A DNA stretch of 64,000 bases from Sulfoacidibacillus ferrooxidans (GCF_022606465.1 NZ_JALBUF010000005.1:62001-126000); one strand, 5' to 3'; shown: positions 45,249 through 56,501, numbered from the stretch's first letter. Program-made: numbers and translations. Notes: generated by a model from the sequence alone, not told the origin.

Positions 45249-46565
45249 ATGCAGACAAATGATTCTGTAACAGTCATTGGAGCCGGTCTTGCTGGCTCTG
45301 AAGCGGCATGGCAATTGGCTAAGCAGGACATTGATGTAACGTTGTATGAGATGCGTGGCGTTCAGTCGACACCTGCACATCGGAGTACGGATTTTGCAGA
45401 ATTAGTGTGCTCGAATAGTCTTCGTGCCGCTAGTCTTACAAATGCAGTGGGATTGCTAAAGGAAGAGATGAGACGGCTTGATTCGTTGATCATACGGGCG
45501 GCAGATCGTTATGCCGTTCCTGCAGGAGGAGCACTTGCAGTGGATCGCGAAGCTTTTTCTGAGTTTATTACAAACACATTGACTGAACACCCGCGCATAA
45601 CCGTGCGTCGAGAAGAAGTAGATCAATTGCCAGACGGCATTGTGGTCGTCGCCACAGGGCCATTGACGTCTGCGCGTTTAAGTGATGCCATTTTGGAATT
45701 TACAGGGCGTGATTCTCTCTATTTTTACGATGCCGCAGCACCTATTCTTGAGCGTGATAGCATCGATGAGTCGATTGCATTTATGGCCTCTCGATACGAT
45801 AAAGGGGAACCTGCGTATATCAATTGCCCTATGTCTGAGGAACAATTTCAAGATTTCTATGAAGCATTGATTACGGCTGAGACAACTGCGTTAAAGGAAT
45901 TTGAAAAAGAAGTGTATTTTGAAGGCTGTATGCCGATTGAAGTTATGGCGAAACGCGGACGCAAGACGATGTTATTTGGGCCGTTAAAACCTGTGGGACT
46001 TTTGGATCCGCGGTCGGGTCGTCAGGCGTTTGCTGTCGTTCAACTTCGTCAAGATAATGCAGCTGCTACACTTTTTAATATGGTAGGATTTCAGACACAC
46101 CTAAAGTGGGGAGAACAGGCGCGTGTATTTCGTATGATTCCTGGATTGGAGCATGCTCAATTTGCTCGTTATGGAGTAATTCACCGAAATACTTTTTTAA
46201 AGTCACCTGAAATTTTGAGTGCAACCTATCAAACGAAGAAACGTGAAACTCTTTTTTTCTCTGGTCAAATGACGGGTGTCGAAGGGTACGTGGAATCTGC
46301 AGCTTCCGGATTGGTTGCAGGTATGAATGCAGCGCGATTGGCTAACGGACAAGATACACTTGTCTTTCCTAGAGAAACAGCAATCGGAAGTCTTGCACAT
46401 TATATTACGCACGCAGATGCGAACCATTTTCAACCGATGAATGCAACTTTTGGTTTGTTACCGCTTCCGGAAGAGAAATTTCGTAGCAAAAAAGAAAAAA
46501 ACGAAAAAATTGTGGCAAAATCACTCGATACAATTCAGAATTTTATGCAGATCATAGCTGTTTAG
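45249..46565 (+). CDS. trmFO: tRNA (uracil-54-C5)-methyltransferase TrmFO (folate-dependent)
   Basis: The 438-residue flavoprotein has the FAD loop [16 protein letters not shown] and F-E-G-C-M-P-I-E (the two cysteines linked to catalysis), and D-A-A-A-P-I. It uses methylenetetrahydrofolate to methylate U54 of tRNA. ATG 45249 has AGAGGTG seven bases upstream; GTG 45240 is in frame but inside that site. Confidence 0.96.
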   Translation: MQTNDSVTVIGAGLAGSEAAWQLAKQDIDVTLYEMRGVQSTPAHRSTDFAELVCSNSLRAASLTNAVGLLKEEMRRLDSLIIRAADRYAVPAGGALAVDREAFSEFITNTLTEHPRITVRREEVDQLPDGIVVVATGPLTSARLSDAILEFTGRDSLYFYDAAAPILERDSIDESIAFMASRYDKGEPAYINCPMSEEQFQDFYEALITAETTALKEFEKEVYFEGCMPIEVMAKRGRKTMLFGPLKPVGLLDPRSGRQAFAVVQLRQDNAAATLFNMVGFQTHLKWGEQARVFRMIPGLEHAQFARYGVIHRNTFLKSPEILSATYQTKKRETLFFSGQMTGVEGYVESAASGLVAGMNAARLANGQDTLVFPRETAIGSLAHYITHADANHFQPMNATFGLLPLPEEKFRSKKEKNEKIVAKSLDTIQNFMQIIAV

Positions 46566-46649
46566 CTTGCAGGTGTATCTGTTTGCGTGGTACGATACGT
46601 TTGCTGACTTTGAGATACAGTGTGCCAACTAAAAGCGAGAGTGTCCTAG

Positions 46650-47555
46650 ATGTCCGATGCGCAAATGCAACTGAGTGAAGAATGGGAAAAAAATATTCAT
46701 GACTTTACGTTGCATCTTGATGTTGAACGCAATCTTTCTCGCCATACTGTATCTGCCTACATCAGTGATGTGTTATCATTTGCTGTTTGGTGCCAAACAG
46801 CACCAAGCCAAGTGACGCCCATAATGATTAGGCAGTATTTAGCACAACTGGTCGAAAAAGAACTCAGTAAGCGTTCGATTGCACGTCATATGAGTGCATT
46901 GCGGTCGTTTTATCGGTTTATGCGACTCCTTAAAGGGTTGCAAGTATCACCGATCGAAGCGATTCGTTCTCCTCGTCTAGATAAGAAGTTACCGTCGTTT
47001 TTGTATGTCGATGAGATTTTTCAACTGTTACGTGCACCTGATTGTACACAGCCATTAGGTATACGAGATCGCGCAATTCTTGAGTTTTTGTACGCCTCAG
47101 GCGTACGGGTTGCGGAATGTGTGGCGTTAGACTTAGCTGATTTGAGGATGGATAGCGGGCTTGTGTCAGTGATTGGTAAAGGTAATCGCGAGCGTATTGT
47201 CTTATATGGATCAGGTGCAAAAATGGCTCTTAGATCTTATATAGATCATGCAAGACCAAGTTTGGCTAAGGTAGATGAGGTTGCATTATTTGTGAATCAC
47301 CGTGGTTCTCGACTGAGCGATCGGTCGGTTAGGAGAATTGTGGATCGATATGTGCAACAAATCGCATTGATCAAACATATTACGCCACACTCTTTTCGAC
47401 ATACATTTGCTACGCACTTACTAGAAGGTGGCGCTGATTTGCGAGTAGTACAAGAACTGTTGGGACATCAGAGTCTATCTTCAACGCAAATCTACACACA
47501 TACCGCAAAGGAACATTTAATGCGAGTGTACGAGTTATCACATCCGCGCGCTTGA
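46650..47555 (+). CDS. xerC: Tyrosine recombinase XerC (CodV)
   Basis: The 301-residue protein has an N-terminal SAM-like core-binding domain and a catalytic domain with R (G-V-R-V-A-E), K near G-K-G-N-R, H-x-x-R (H-S-F-R-H), H (L-G-H-Q) and the Tyr nucleophile (I-Y-T-H). With XerD it resolves chromosome dimers at dif. It is the first gene of xerC-hslV-hslU-codY, the B. subtilis codVWXY order. Confidence 0.96.
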   Translation: MSDAQMQLSEEWEKNIHDFTLHLDVERNLSRHTVSAYISDVLSFAVWCQTAPSQVTPIMIRQYLAQLVEKELSKRSIARHMSALRSFYRFMRLLKGLQVSPIEAIRSPRLDKKLPSFLYVDEIFQLLRAPDCTQPLGIRDRAILEFLYASGVRVAECVALDLADLRMDSGLVSVIGKGNRERIVLYGSGAKMALRSYIDHARPSLAKVDEVALFVNHRGSRLSDRSVRRIVDRYVQQIALIKHITPHSFRHTFATHLLEGGADLRVVQELLGHQSLSSTQIYTHTAKEHLMRVYELSHPRA

Positions 47556-47577
47556 TGTGAAAGGGGAAGTACAGGCA

Positions 47578-48114
47578 ATGGGTGATTTTCATGCCACTAC
47601 TATTTTTGCCGTTAAAACCGCTGACGGCGGGGCGATGGCAGGAGATGGACAAGTGACTTTTGGCAATACCATGATCATGAAAAAATCGGCAAAAAAAGTT
47701 CGACGACTTTATCGCAATCAGGTCATTGTTGGCTTTGCAGGTAGCGTTGCTGATGCATTTGCCTTATCTGAGCACTTCGAAAAAAAACTTGAAGAGTATC
47801 ATGGCAATGTGCCTCGCGCAGCAGTAGAACTTGCAAAGATGTGGCGAACAGATCGCATGTTAAGCAAACTTGAGGCGATGATCATCGCCTTGTCAAAAGA
47901 TCACTTACTACTGATCTCGGGTACGGGCGAAGTCATTGAACCAGATGATGGGATTTGTGCCATTGGTTCAGGTGGGGCGTACGCACTTGCTGCTGGACGT
48001 GCTCTTTTGCGACATGCTACTTTGTCACCAAGCGAGATGGCGCGCGCAGCACTTGAAGTTGCGGGTGAAATTTGTGTGTACACGAACGATCAAATTATTG
48101 TCGAAGAGATCTAG
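47578..48114 (+). CDS. hslV: ATP-dependent protease subunit HslV (ClpQ)
   Basis: The 178-residue protein matches Hsl[10 protein letters not shown] near the start, [10 protein letters not shown], and [10 protein letters not shown]. Like B. subtilis CodW it keeps a short N-terminal extension before T-T, so the catalytic N-terminus may not be the standard Thr. ATG 47578 has AAGGGGAAG upstream. hslU follows after 18 bases. Confidence 0.96.
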   Translation: MGDFHATTIFAVKTADGGAMAGDGQVTFGNTMIMKKSAKKVRRLYRNQVIVGFAGSVADAFALSEHFEKKLEEYHGNVPRAAVELAKMWRTDRMLSKLEAMIIALSKDHLLLISGTGEVIEPDDGICAIGSGGAYALAAGRALLRHATLSPSEMARAALEVAGEICVYTNDQIIVEEI

Positions 48115-48132
48115 GGACGGGGAGGGTTGAAG

Positions 48133-49503
48133 ATGCAAAATTTAACTCCGACTCAAATTGTGGCAGAGCTTGACAAGTATGTGGTGGGGCAAAAAGAAGC
48201 TAAGAAGTCGGTTGCTATTGCATTGCGCAATCGATATCGACGTGCGCGTTTACCTGAGGAATTACGCACTGAAGTGACGCCTAAAAACATTCTTATGATC
48301 GGACCTACGGGTGTAGGTAAAACTGAGATTGCCAGGCGTATTGCAAAATTAACAGGTGCTCCTTTTGTGAAAGTGGAAGCGACAAAATATACGGAAGTCG
48401 GCTATGTTGGTCGCGATGTCGATTCGATGGTGAGAGATTTAGTTGAGACATCTATTCGTATGGTTAAAAGCGAACGATTACAAGATGTGGGATTTAATGC
48501 GGATTTCCAAGTGAATGAACGATTATTAGAAGCGCTTGTACCTGATGCCGAAGCAAGTCATTTTCGCAATCCGCTTGAGGTTCTGTATTCTGGTGCCCAA
48601 GGGAAACGCAAAGTATCCGATGATATTGTTCGTCAGCGCGAGAATTTGCGCGCAGATTTGATGGCAGGGAGATTGGAAGGGCAGATGGTGGAAATTGAGG
48701 TGGAGAGTCAAGTCACTCCATCGATGGACATGGTGCCCGGCATGACTGGAGAAAATTTAGGGAATCTTCAAGATGTATTAGGTAGTTTTATGCCGCGTCG
48801 CAAAAAAGTGCGTAAGGTCACTGTTGCTGAAGCGCGAAAACTATTGGAACAAGAAGAAGCTCAAAAATTAATTGACATGGATGATGTGATCAGCGAAGCT
48901 GTTCGTCGCGCAGAAGAAAGTGGCATTATTTTTATCGATGAGTTTGATAAAATTGCTGTTCGATCGGGCGTGGAGGGTGGAAATGTCTCCCGTGAAGGTG
49001 TGCAGCGCGATATTTTACCCATTGTTGAAGGATCCACGATTATGACGAAGCACGGACCTGTCAAGACTGATTATGTCTTGTTTATTGCAGCTGGGGCTTT
49101 TCATATGGCTAAACCATCCGATCTGATTCCGGAATTGCAAGGTAGGTTTCCCATTCGCGTTGAATTAGATAGTTTAACAGCAGATGATTTTGAACGCATT
49201 TTAACTGAACCTGAGCATGCGTTATTAACACAGTATACAGCTTTGTTGGAAACAGAGGATGTTGCCGTTCAGTTTACGCCAGCTGCTGTACGTACGATCG
49301 CAGAGTTTGCAACTGAAGTGAATGCGACTACTGAAAATATTGGTGCCCGTAGATTGCATACCTTGGTTGAACGGGTTCTTGGTGATTTATTATTTGCTGC
49401 ACCTGATATTGGAATTACTGAAGTGATCATTACACCAGCTTATGTAGAAGAAAAGTTGGGTACAATTGCACAAAATCGAGATTTGAGTCAATACATTTTA
49501 TGA
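48133..49503 (+). CDS. hslU: ATPase subunit HslU (ClpY)
   Basis: The 456-residue AAA+ protein is full length: [13 protein letters not shown] at the start, Walker A G-P-T-G-V-G-K-T (about 57-64), an I-domain (about 110-240), Walker [10 protein letters not shown], and the C-terminus ending S-Q-Y-I-L, which docks into HslV. It unfolds substrates for HslV. ATG 48133 has GGGAGGG upstream. Confidence 0.97.
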   Translation: MQNLTPTQIVAELDKYVVGQKEAKKSVAIALRNRYRRARLPEELRTEVTPKNILMIGPTGVGKTEIARRIAKLTGAPFVKVEATKYTEVGYVGRDVDSMVRDLVETSIRMVKSERLQDVGFNADFQVNERLLEALVPDAEASHFRNPLEVLYSGAQGKRKVSDDIVRQRENLRADLMAGRLEGQMVEIEVESQVTPSMDMVPGMTGENLGNLQDVLGSFMPRRKKVRKVTVAEARKLLEQEEAQKLIDMDDVISEAVRRAEESGIIFIDEFDKIAVRSGVEGGNVSREGVQRDILPIVEGSTIMTKHGPVKTDYVLFIAAGAFHMAKPSDLIPELQGRFPIRVELDSLTADDFERILTEPEHALLTQYTALLETEDVAVQFTPAAVRTIAEFATEVNATTENIGARRLHTLVERVLGDLLFAAPDIGITEVIITPAYVEEKLGTIAQNRDLSQYIL

Positions 49504-49518
49504 TAGGGGGAGTTTATA

Positions 49519-50298
49519 ATGGATTTGTTAGCTAAAACGAGAAGGATTAATCGCTTGTTGCAACGTGCTGGACAGTTTGTTGATTTCGTGGAGATTGCTG
49601 AAGTGATGAGGGAAGTTATCGCGGCAAACGTTTTTGTTGTGTCGCGATCAGGTAAGATTTTGGGGTATTCAATTGTGCACGAATTTGAAAAATCAGTAAC
49701 GAATGAAGAGGTTCTTTCACAACGTGTTTTCCCACGAGATTACCATACGCAATTATTGCGGCACGATGTAACTGCTGCAAATATTGATGATGAAGATCCA
49801 TTTTGTGTGTTTCCGGAAGCCATCACGCAAATGTTTTCAAAAAAATATGTAACTATTGTGCCGATTATTGGCGGTGGAGAACGCTTAGGAACGCTGATCC
49901 TAGCTCGTTTTAATGCAGAATTTACGGATGAAGATTTGCTGTTGGGTGAATATGGCGCAACGGTAGTTGGTATGGAGATCTTGCGGTCACGTGCACATGA
50001 GATGGAAGAAGATACAAGGTCGCGCGCAGTTGTGCAAATGGCTGTTGATTCACTTTCCTTTAGTGAGCTTGAGGCGATTGAGCATATTTTTGAAGAGTTG
50101 GATGGGCGCGAAGGGTTGCTCGTGGCAAGTAAGGTTGCAGATCGTGTGGGAATTACTCGCTCAGTCATTGTCAATGCGTTACGGAAGTTAGAAAGTGCCG
50201 GCGTTATTGAATCGAGATCACTCGGAATGAAGGGTACTTATATACGTATTTTGAATGATAAGCTGTTGCCGCAATTGGATAAAGTTCGCAATAGGTAG
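49519..50298 (+). CDS. codY: GTP-sensing transcriptional repressor CodY
   Basis: The 259-residue protein is full length for Cod[14 protein letters not shown] at the start, an N-terminal GAF domain that binds branched-chain amino acids, and a C-terminal winged helix ([13 protein letters not shown], then [10 protein letters not shown]). It represses nutrient-adaptation genes when GTP and Ile/Leu/Val are plentiful. A terminator follows, then the flagellar operon. Confidence 0.98.
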   Translation: MDLLAKTRRINRLLQRAGQFVDFVEIAEVMREVIAANVFVVSRSGKILGYSIVHEFEKSVTNEEVLSQRVFPRDYHTQLLRHDVTAANIDDEDPFCVFPEAITQMFSKKYVTIVPIIGGGERLGTLILARFNAEFTDEDLLLGEYGATVVGMEILRSRAHEMEEDTRSRAVVQMAVDSLSFSELEAIEHIFEELDGREGLLVASKVADRVGITRSVIVNALRKLESAGVIESRSLGMKGTYIRILNDKLLPQLDKVRNR

Positions 50299-50400
50299 GC
50301 TAATCAGCATTTATGAACATTCAACGACGATGTAGTGATAAACCGATTGCTTGCATGGGTCGGAATAGTATATAAGCATTAGCTTACTCTATTGTTGTAA

Positions 50401-50450
50401 CAAACGAGTCGCCATCCTGGTATTCCCGGTGTTGGCGACTCGTTTGTTAT
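50401..50450 (+). terminator. Terminator after codY
   Basis: CAAACGAGTCGCC (50401-50413) pairs perfectly with GGCGACTCGTTTG (50434-50446), followed by TTATTTG. It divides the codY unit from the flagellar operon; the 298-base gap otherwise shows nothing clear. Confidence 0.8.
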
Positions 50451-50596
50451 TTGTGGTTAAGATAAAGTTGATTTTGCTTGTTTTTTGTCGCAATGAGTCG
50501 ATTCTTATGCAGGATTTTTGTTTCTTATGTTGAATGTTATATATTGAGCTTGTTAGGGTTGAATACAGGTTAGGATTTATGGAGGTGAAGATACAC

Positions 50597-51046
50597 GTGA
50601 GCTTGCTTGATACAACGTATATGAATTCGATGCAATCTGCGTTAAATGCAAGTTTATTGAGACAACAAGTCTATGCCAATAATATTGCTAATGTAAACAC
50701 GCCAGGCTATAAAAGAGAGCAAGTACATTTTGATTCGATTTTGCAAAGTCAACTTGCGGCAAGTGGGCAAAGCATGGGTATAAGTACAGGTGTTGTCCAA
50801 CCGTTGTCGCTCGAGGCAAATAATACACGCGATATAGGAACAAATGTAGGCAGTGCTACAGCGCTTGGAACTGTGTCCCCAGTGGTGACAACGGATTCCT
50901 CAACAGCGATCGGTGGGAATGGCAATAATGTCAACGTGGATGCAGAGATGAGTGCGTTAGCTGAAAATCAGGTAGGGTATGGGGCGTTAGTTCAGGATAT
51001 GAACGATCAATTTTCAATGCTTCGCACAGCTATTCTAGGGAGTTGA
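50597..51046 (+). CDS. flgB: Flagellar basal body rod protein FlgB
   Basis: The 149-residue protein matches FlgB: L-R-Q-Q-V-Y-A-N-N-I-A-N-V-N-T-P-G-Y-K-R (the rod-protein N-terminal signature) and N-V-D-A-E-M-S-A-L-A-E-N near the C-terminus. It is the proximal rod. GTG 50597 has GGAGGTGAAG upstream. It is the first gene of the operon that runs past the right edge. Confidence 0.96.
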   Translation: MSLLDTTYMNSMQSALNASLLRQQVYANNIANVNTPGYKREQVHFDSILQSQLAASGQSMGISTGVVQPLSLEANNTRDIGTNVGSATALGTVSPVVTTDSSTAIGGNGNNVNVDAEMSALAENQVGYGALVQDMNDQFSMLRTAILGS

Positions 51047-51480
51047 TGGGTGTGGGATTATTTGATGGCATGTCGATTAGCGGTTCTGGCTTAACAGCCA
51101 ATCGCACCTGGCTTGATGTTATTGCTAACAATATTGCAAATGCAAATACGACGCGCACTCCCGCAGGTGGACCCTATCGGGCAGAAGAAGTGGTTTTCTC
51201 TCCAGGGTCAGCTTCTTTTTCTTCTGCTTTAGGTAACGCAACGGGATCAACTTTGCAAGGTGTGCAAGTATCGGGGATTGTTTCTGACCCTGCACCTTTT
51301 AAATTAGTCTATGATCCGAGTAGCCCAGATGCTGTGAATGGATATGTTCAAATGCCAAATGTCAATATCGGTACTGAGATGATGAATATGATTTCTGCTA
51401 CACGGGCGTATGAGGCAAATGTGACTGCATTTAATGCGGCAAAGACGATGGATACTCAGTCAATTTCGATTGGAAAGTAG
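51046..51480 (+). CDS. flgC: Flagellar basal body rod protein FlgC
   Basis: The 144-residue protein has D-V-I-A-N-N-I-A-N-A-N-T (rod signature) and the C-terminal N-V-N-I-G-T-E-M-M-N-M-I-S-A-T-R-A-Y-E-A. It continues the rod above FlgB. ATG 51046 overlaps the flgB stop by one base, with AGGGAG upstream. Confidence 0.96.
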   Translation: MGVGLFDGMSISGSGLTANRTWLDVIANNIANANTTRTPAGGPYRAEEVVFSPGSASFSSALGNATGSTLQGVQVSGIVSDPAPFKLVYDPSSPDAVNGYVQMPNVNIGTEMMNMISATRAYEANVTAFNAAKTMDTQSISIGK

Positions 51481-51489
51481 GACACATAG

Positions 51490-51783
51490 ATGATTCAACC
51501 TATAAGTAGTATTGGTTCTTTGGCAACTTTACCGCTACAATCTGGTGCTCCTTCCGCAGGTTCGGGATCCTTTTCATCCCTTTTAGGTCATGCGCTTCAG
51601 TCGGTGAATGCTTCTGTGACGCAGGCAGAACAGCAGGGTATAGGTCTTGCAAGTGGGACTTCACCCAATATTGCGAGTGTGATGACGACAGCCACTAAGG
51701 CGGAGTTAGCTGTAGATATGGCCGTCCAGGTGCGCAATCGGGCCATTTCAGCTTATGACCAGATCATGAATATGCAGGTTTAA
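51490..51783 (+). CDS. fliE: Flagellar hook-basal body complex protein FliE
   Basis: The 97-residue protein matches FliE: S-F-S-S-L-L-G-H-A-L-Q-S-V-N and the C-terminal V-R-N-R-A-I-S-A-Y-D-Q-I-M-N-M-Q-V. It links the MS ring to the rod. ATG 51490 has AGGA upstream. Confidence 0.95.
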   Translation: MIQPISSIGSLATLPLQSGAPSAGSGSFSSLLGHALQSVNASVTQAEQQGIGLASGTSPNIASVMTTATKAELAVDMAVQVRNRAISAYDQIMNMQV

Positions 51784-51810
51784 GGCTAGGGCTAAGGTGG
51801 ATATAAGCGG

Positions 51811-53349
51811 ATGAATGAAGTTTTCATGAACCTGATAGCGCGTATAAAGAGCTATTATCAGGGTCTGGAGTCCAGACAACGTAGAAATGTATTGCTAATC
51901 GCTATATTTTTCATTTTAACGATTATTATTCTTTCATTTATTTTTTTAAATCCTAATTATCAAGTGGTCTTTTCTAATTTAGGTGCGAAGTCAGCTGGTC
52001 AAATTACACAAAAATTAGACCAAATGAAGATTCCGTATCAATTGCAAGGGAATAGCATCTTAGTACCAGCTGCAGATGCTGATAAAGTCCGCATTGACAT
52101 GGCTATGAATGGTCTTCCGGCAAGTGGAACGATTGATTATTCATCAATTTTCGATCAAGGTAATCTCTTTGGGATGACGTCGCAAGAGCTTGATTTGCAG
52201 ACGCTCGATGTACTAGAACAACGAATTGCACAGTCCATTGACTCCATTAATGGCGTTGAGAGTTCTCAAGTGAATATTGTTGTTCCGCAACAACAGACCT
52301 TTCTTGATCCAAGTGTCGATATGGGTGCAAAAGCATCAGTCCTAGTCACTGTAGGAGCGGGTGCGTCTCTTATGCCAAGTCAGGTTTTTGGTATTCAACA
52401 GCTCGTTGCACATGCTGTCCAAGGCTTAAACGCCAATCAAGTGTCTGTTATTGATCAATACGGAAATGATCTATCTTCAACTTCAATGAATGCCGCTAGT
52501 ATCGGAGCCTCAAGCCAATTAACTAATGAATTGAACATGCGTACTGCTCTTGAGCAGTCGATGGAAAGTGAATTAAAGTCTAGTTTAGTCAAACTAGTTG
52601 GCCCAGGGAACGTCGAAGTTGTCGTGCATGCTAACGTCACTTTTAATGCTGTGAAACAGCAACAACATATTGTCAAACAAGGTCCGATCTTATCTGACCA
52701 GGCGGAATCGTCTTCTAGCACTGGTGGTGCTTCAAGTAGTGCGGGTGGTATCGCAGGACAAGCCACACAAAATCCTAATATTCCTACCTATGGCACATCT
52801 GGTTCAGGATCTGGTTCGTCATCTGCTGATCGTTCGTCTACAAATAATTACGACAATAGTTATACGGATACATCGACAACATTTGATCCTATGCAAATAC
52901 AAGGATATACAGTGAGTGTGTTAATCAATGCGAATTCCATTAAGTTGACAAGCGCTTTGACGCAAAGCATTCAATCCTATGTTCTTACTTCTATGGGTCA
53001 ACAGGCGACGGGGAAGATTTCTCCTAGTGTAACTGTACTTGGCATACCATTTGCCCCAGGACAAGGAAATACACCTGTTGCACCAAACTTTTTCAACTCT
53101 CCGCTGGCATTTGGTGGACTTGCAGCATTATTGCTACTCGGTGGTGGGTTAACGACATTTTTGGTGATGCGTTCACGCAATCGTCAACGACTTACAGATG
53201 ATGCATTAGATTCTCTGTCTGTTGCATCTTTAACAAGTCCTCCGCCAGAGCCTGAAGACGTGACATTGTCTAAACAGTTACAGGAGTTGGCGGTGAAAAA
53301 ACCGGATGCGTTTGCTTCATTATTACGGACCTGGTTGTCTGATGAATAG
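51811..53349 (+). CDS. fliF: Flagellar MS-ring protein FliF
   Basis: The 512-residue protein has two membrane segments (about 26-48 and 430-452), ring-building domains between them (S-N-L-G-A-K-S-A-G-Q-I, G-L-P-A-S-G-T-I-D-Y), a Ser/Gly-rich loop (about 290-345), and a cytoplasmic C-terminus that binds FliG (P-D-A-F-A-S-L-L-R-T-W-L). ATG 51811 is the start. Confidence 0.96.
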   Translation: MNEVFMNLIARIKSYYQGLESRQRRNVLLIAIFFILTIIILSFIFLNPNYQVVFSNLGAKSAGQITQKLDQMKIPYQLQGNSILVPAADADKVRIDMAMNGLPASGTIDYSSIFDQGNLFGMTSQELDLQTLDVLEQRIAQSIDSINGVESSQVNIVVPQQQTFLDPSVDMGAKASVLVTVGAGASLMPSQVFGIQQLVAHAVQGLNANQVSVIDQYGNDLSSTSMNAASIGASSQLTNELNMRTALEQSMESELKSSLVKLVGPGNVEVVVHANVTFNAVKQQQHIVKQGPILSDQAESSSSTGGASSSAGGIAGQATQNPNIPTYGTSGSGSGSSSADRSSTNNYDNSYTDTSTTFDPMQIQGYTVSVLINANSIKLTSALTQSIQSYVLTSMGQQATGKISPSVTVLGIPFAPGQGNTPVAPNFFNSPLAFGGLAALLLLGGGLTTFLVMRSRNRQRLTDDALDSLSVASLTSPPPEPEDVTLSKQLQELAVKKPDAFASLLRTWLSDE

Positions 53350-53361
53350 GAGTGTGGGGTA

Positions 53362-54372
53362 ATGGCGCGAACTGACCAATACACCAATCGCCAAAAAGCA
53401 GCAATTTTACTCATTGCGCTCGGACCTGATGTGGCTTCCACTGTGTATCATCACTTGCGTGAAGATGAGATCGAAGACTTGACATTAGAGATAGCGGCGT
53501 TGCGGCGCGTGGAAAGTCTTGATCGTTCATCTATTTTAAAGGAATTTCATGAGTTGGCCGTTGCACAAGATTACATAACCCAAGGCGGTATCGAATATGC
53601 TCGGGAAATTTTGCAAAAAGCACTTGGGACGGATCGAGCTATAGCAATCATTGATCGCTTGACCGCATCACTCCAAGTACGACCGTTTGAATTTGCAAGA
53701 AAGGCAAATCCAAGTCAAGTGTTGGGCTTTATCGAAAATGAACACCCTCAAACGATTGCTCTTGTGCTTTCGTATTTAGATGCACCACAAGCTTCTGCCA
53801 TTTTAGGTGCGTTGCCTGCATTACTTAGAACGGAGGTTGCAAGACGAATCGCCACTATGGATGCGATGAGTCCTGAAGTTGTGATGACAGTCGAGCGAGT
53901 ACTTGAAAATAAGCTTTCTCAGACTGCTTCTCCAGATTCGATGAATGTAGGCGGGCTAGATGCGATTGTTCAAATTATTAACGGAGTGGATCGTGCCACT
54001 GAGAAGAGCATTTTAGAGCAATTAGAAGAAAATGATCCAGAGTTAGCTGAAGAAATCAAAAAACGCATGTTTGTGTTCGAGGATATTGTCTTCCTCGATA
54101 ATCGAGCGATTCAGCGTATCATTCGTGACATTGAGCAGGCTGATCTACAGCTCTCATTGCGCACGGCAAGTGAAGATGTACAAGAAGCGATTTATCGCAA
54201 TATGTCCAAGCGCATGGTCGAGACTTTTAAACAAGATATGGAGTTTGCAGGTCCTGTACGTCTACGAGATGTAGAAGATGCACAGCAGCGAATAGTAGCG
54301 CAAATCAGGCAGCTTGAGGAAATGGGCGAAATTGTGATCACTCGTGGTGGAGGCGATGATATTCTTGTCTAA
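53362..54372 (+). CDS. fliG: Flagellar motor switch protein FliG
   Basis: The 336-residue protein is full length: N-R-Q-K-A-A-I-L-L-I-A-L-G near the start, E-H-P-Q-T-I-A-L-V-L-S-Y-L in the middle, and M-F-V-F-E-D-I-V in the C-terminal torque domain, with its charged helix. It transmits stator torque to the rotor. ATG 53362 has GGAGTGTGGGG upstream. The fliH start lies inside its end. Confidence 0.97.
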   Translation: MARTDQYTNRQKAAILLIALGPDVASTVYHHLREDEIEDLTLEIAALRRVESLDRSSILKEFHELAVAQDYITQGGIEYAREILQKALGTDRAIAIIDRLTASLQVRPFEFARKANPSQVLGFIENEHPQTIALVLSYLDAPQASAILGALPALLRTEVARRIATMDAMSPEVVMTVERVLENKLSQTASPDSMNVGGLDAIVQIINGVDRATEKSILEQLEENDPELAEEIKKRMFVFEDIVFLDNRAIQRIIRDIEQADLQLSLRTASEDVQEAIYRNMSKRMVETFKQDMEFAGPVRLRDVEDAQQRIVAQIRQLEEMGEIVITRGGGDDILV

Positions 54373-55186
54373 AATTGTACGACTTCCATCGACAGACTTG
54401 CCAACACGCATGATTATGATCACACCACCATCATCCACTCTTCTGGATAGCAATACAGCTGTAGATGATGATTTGCAGGATGCTATATGTCACGATCCAC
54501 TTGTTGAATGGCAAAAAACACTTCAAACATTACATGATGAGATTGATGCACAACAAGCTGTTCTTACAGCATTGCAACAACAGACTGAAAAAGATAAACA
54601 AGAAGCGCAACAGCATGTGCACAACCTTTTGGAACAAGCGCGATTAGATGAGCAATCAATTCGCGATAAGGCGTACCAATCAGGCGAAAAAGAGGGTTTC
54701 AAAGCGGGAGAAGAAAGTGCAAAAAGTCAGTATCAGCAACTCATTATGCAAGCGCAAGATGTGCTGTTGTGCGCACAGATAGAGCGTAAAGAGCGAGTGA
54801 AAAGCTCGGAGTCTATGATAGTTTCACTGGCAGTGGACATTGCAAAAAAAGTCGTAGCATCACAAGTCCTTGTGGATGATAGTGTGGCTGCTCGTTTAGT
54901 CTCAGGTCTTCTACATGAGGTGGATAAAGCAAAGCGAGTAGAGTTGCGTGTGTCTCCCATCGAGTTAGATATCGCGCTTGGACATAGGCGAAGCTACGAA
55001 CAATCACTCCATCATCAGGCTGAACTTCTCATCATCCCCGATGCTAGTTTATCTAAGGGAGATGTAGTCATTGTGACGGAGATCGGGAGTATTGATAGTC
55101 GTTTATCCACGCGCTTACAGGAAGTTGAACACGCGTTGCTAACGTGTGCACAGCATGTTGAAAAAGGCGAAGCAAGTGATGAGTAA
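54356..55186 (+). CDS. fliH: Flagellar export regulator FliH
   Basis: The 276-residue protein has a long charged helical middle (about 60-150: Q-Q-T-E-K-D-K-Q-E-A-Q-Q, G-E-K-E-G-F-K-A-G-E-E) and a C-terminal FliH/VirE-like domain (V-S-L-A-V-D-I-A-K-K-V-V; P-D-A-S-L-S-K-G-D-V-V). It binds and restrains the export ATPase FliI. It overlaps the end of fliG. ATG 54356 is likely; GTG 54344 and ATG 54407 are alternatives, as the ribosome binding site is poorly spaced. Confidence 0.9.
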   Translation: MIFLSKIVRLPSTDLPTRMIMITPPSSTLLDSNTAVDDDLQDAICHDPLVEWQKTLQTLHDEIDAQQAVLTALQQQTEKDKQEAQQHVHNLLEQARLDEQSIRDKAYQSGEKEGFKAGEESAKSQYQQLIMQAQDVLLCAQIERKERVKSSESMIVSLAVDIAKKVVASQVLVDDSVAARLVSGLLHEVDKAKRVELRVSPIELDIALGHRRSYEQSLHHQAELLIIPDASLSKGDVVIVTEIGSIDSRLSTRLQEVEHALLTCAQHVEKGEASDE

Positions 55187-56501
55187 GCGACTGGTCGGCT
55201 ATCAACAGTGTCTGGATCGCGCAAAATTGCATCGGGTTCATGGACGAATCGAAAAGGTTGTAGGACTTACGATAGAGTCAAAGGGGCCTTCAGCACGTAT
55301 TGGTGATCTATGCGTGATTCTGTCTGATGATGGTGCAGAGTCATTGTGCGAAGTGGTGGGTTTTCGAAAAGATGACGTCCTTCTTATGCCACTCGGGTCT
55401 GTGGAAGGCCTGTCACCTGGAAGTGAAGTGCGAGCCACAGGTGAGTCATTGAAAGTTCGCGTAGGAGTGGAACTTTTAGGACGTGTCGTGGATGGATTGG
55501 GCAATCCTATAGACGGCATCCACTCGCTCACAGATGGTGAGTGGATGCCGCTATACCGTACGCCTCCACTACCGCTGTCCCGCCCGTTGATTGATACGCC
55601 ATTATGTACGGGTGTTCGCGTGATCGATGGGTTGCTCACTATTGGGCAAGGACAACGAATTGGGTTATTCGCAGGTAGTGGTGTAGGTAAAAGTACCTTA
55701 CTTGGAATGATTGCAAAAAATAGCGAAGCTGATGTGAATGTCATCGCTCTCATTGGCGAAAGAGGACGCGAAGTAAGGGAATTTATCGAACGAGATCTTG
55801 GAGAAGAAGGACGTAAACGATCTGTTGTTGTCGTTGCTACATCTGATCAACCGGCACTTGTACGTGTAAAAGGGGCGTTTACGGCTACGGCTATTGCAGA
55901 ATATTTTCGCGATCAGGGCCTCCAAGTAGCACTCATGATGGATTCTGTCACAAGATTTGCTATGGCTCAACGCGAATTGGGCTTAGCAGTGGGTGAACCA
56001 CCAACGGCTCGTGGCTATACGCCTTCTGTGTTTAATTTATTGCCAAAGTTATTAGAACGAGCTGGACGATCAAAAAAAGGTGCAATTACTGGGATTTATA
56101 CGGTTTTAGTCGATGGGGATGATATGCAAGACCCTATCGCTGATGCGGTAAGAGGTATTTTAGATGGGCATTTTGTCTTAAGTCGAGATCTTGCCAATCG
56201 CGGGCATTTTCCTGCGCTTGATCCATTGCAAAGTGTTAGTCGGCTCATGGGAGAATTGGTCACACGTGATCAATTGCAGGCAGCCATACAAGTGCGGTCC
56301 CTCCTTGCAGCAAAACGTGATGTGGAGGATTTGATCCGCATTGGGGCGTATCAAAAGGGGACGGATCGGACAGCTGATTTGGCTATTGAATTAGAGCCTC
56401 ATTTGATGACTTTTTTAAAGCAAAGAAAAGATGAAAGCACTGATTTTCAATCAACGGTTCAAGTTCTTGAAGCGATTGCAAAAGGAGTGATGAGCGGATG
56501 A
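55179..56501 (+). CDS. fliI: Flagellum-specific export ATPase FliI
   Basis: The 440-residue protein is an F1-beta-like ATPase with Walker A G-S-G-V-G-K-S-T (about 163-170), Walker B V-A-L-M-M-D-S-V-T-R, and the export-ATPase G-E-R-G-R-E-V-R-E-F-I. It powers loading of substrates into the export gate. ATG 55179 overlaps fliH; the longer frame from 55146 is inside it. Confidence 0.97.
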   Translation: MSKRLVGYQQCLDRAKLHRVHGRIEKVVGLTIESKGPSARIGDLCVILSDDGAESLCEVVGFRKDDVLLMPLGSVEGLSPGSEVRATGESLKVRVGVELLGRVVDGLGNPIDGIHSLTDGEWMPLYRTPPLPLSRPLIDTPLCTGVRVIDGLLTIGQGQRIGLFAGSGVGKSTLLGMIAKNSEADVNVIALIGERGREVREFIERDLGEEGRKRSVVVVATSDQPALVRVKGAFTATAIAEYFRDQGLQVALMMDSVTRFAMAQRELGLAVGEPPTARGYTPSVFNLLPKLLERAGRSKKGAITGIYTVLVDGDDMQDPIADAVRGILDGHFVLSRDLANRGHFPALDPLQSVSRLMGELVTRDQLQAAIQVRSLLAAKRDVEDLIRIGAYQKGTDRTADLAIELEPHLMTFLKQRKDESTDFQSTVQVLEAIAKGVMSG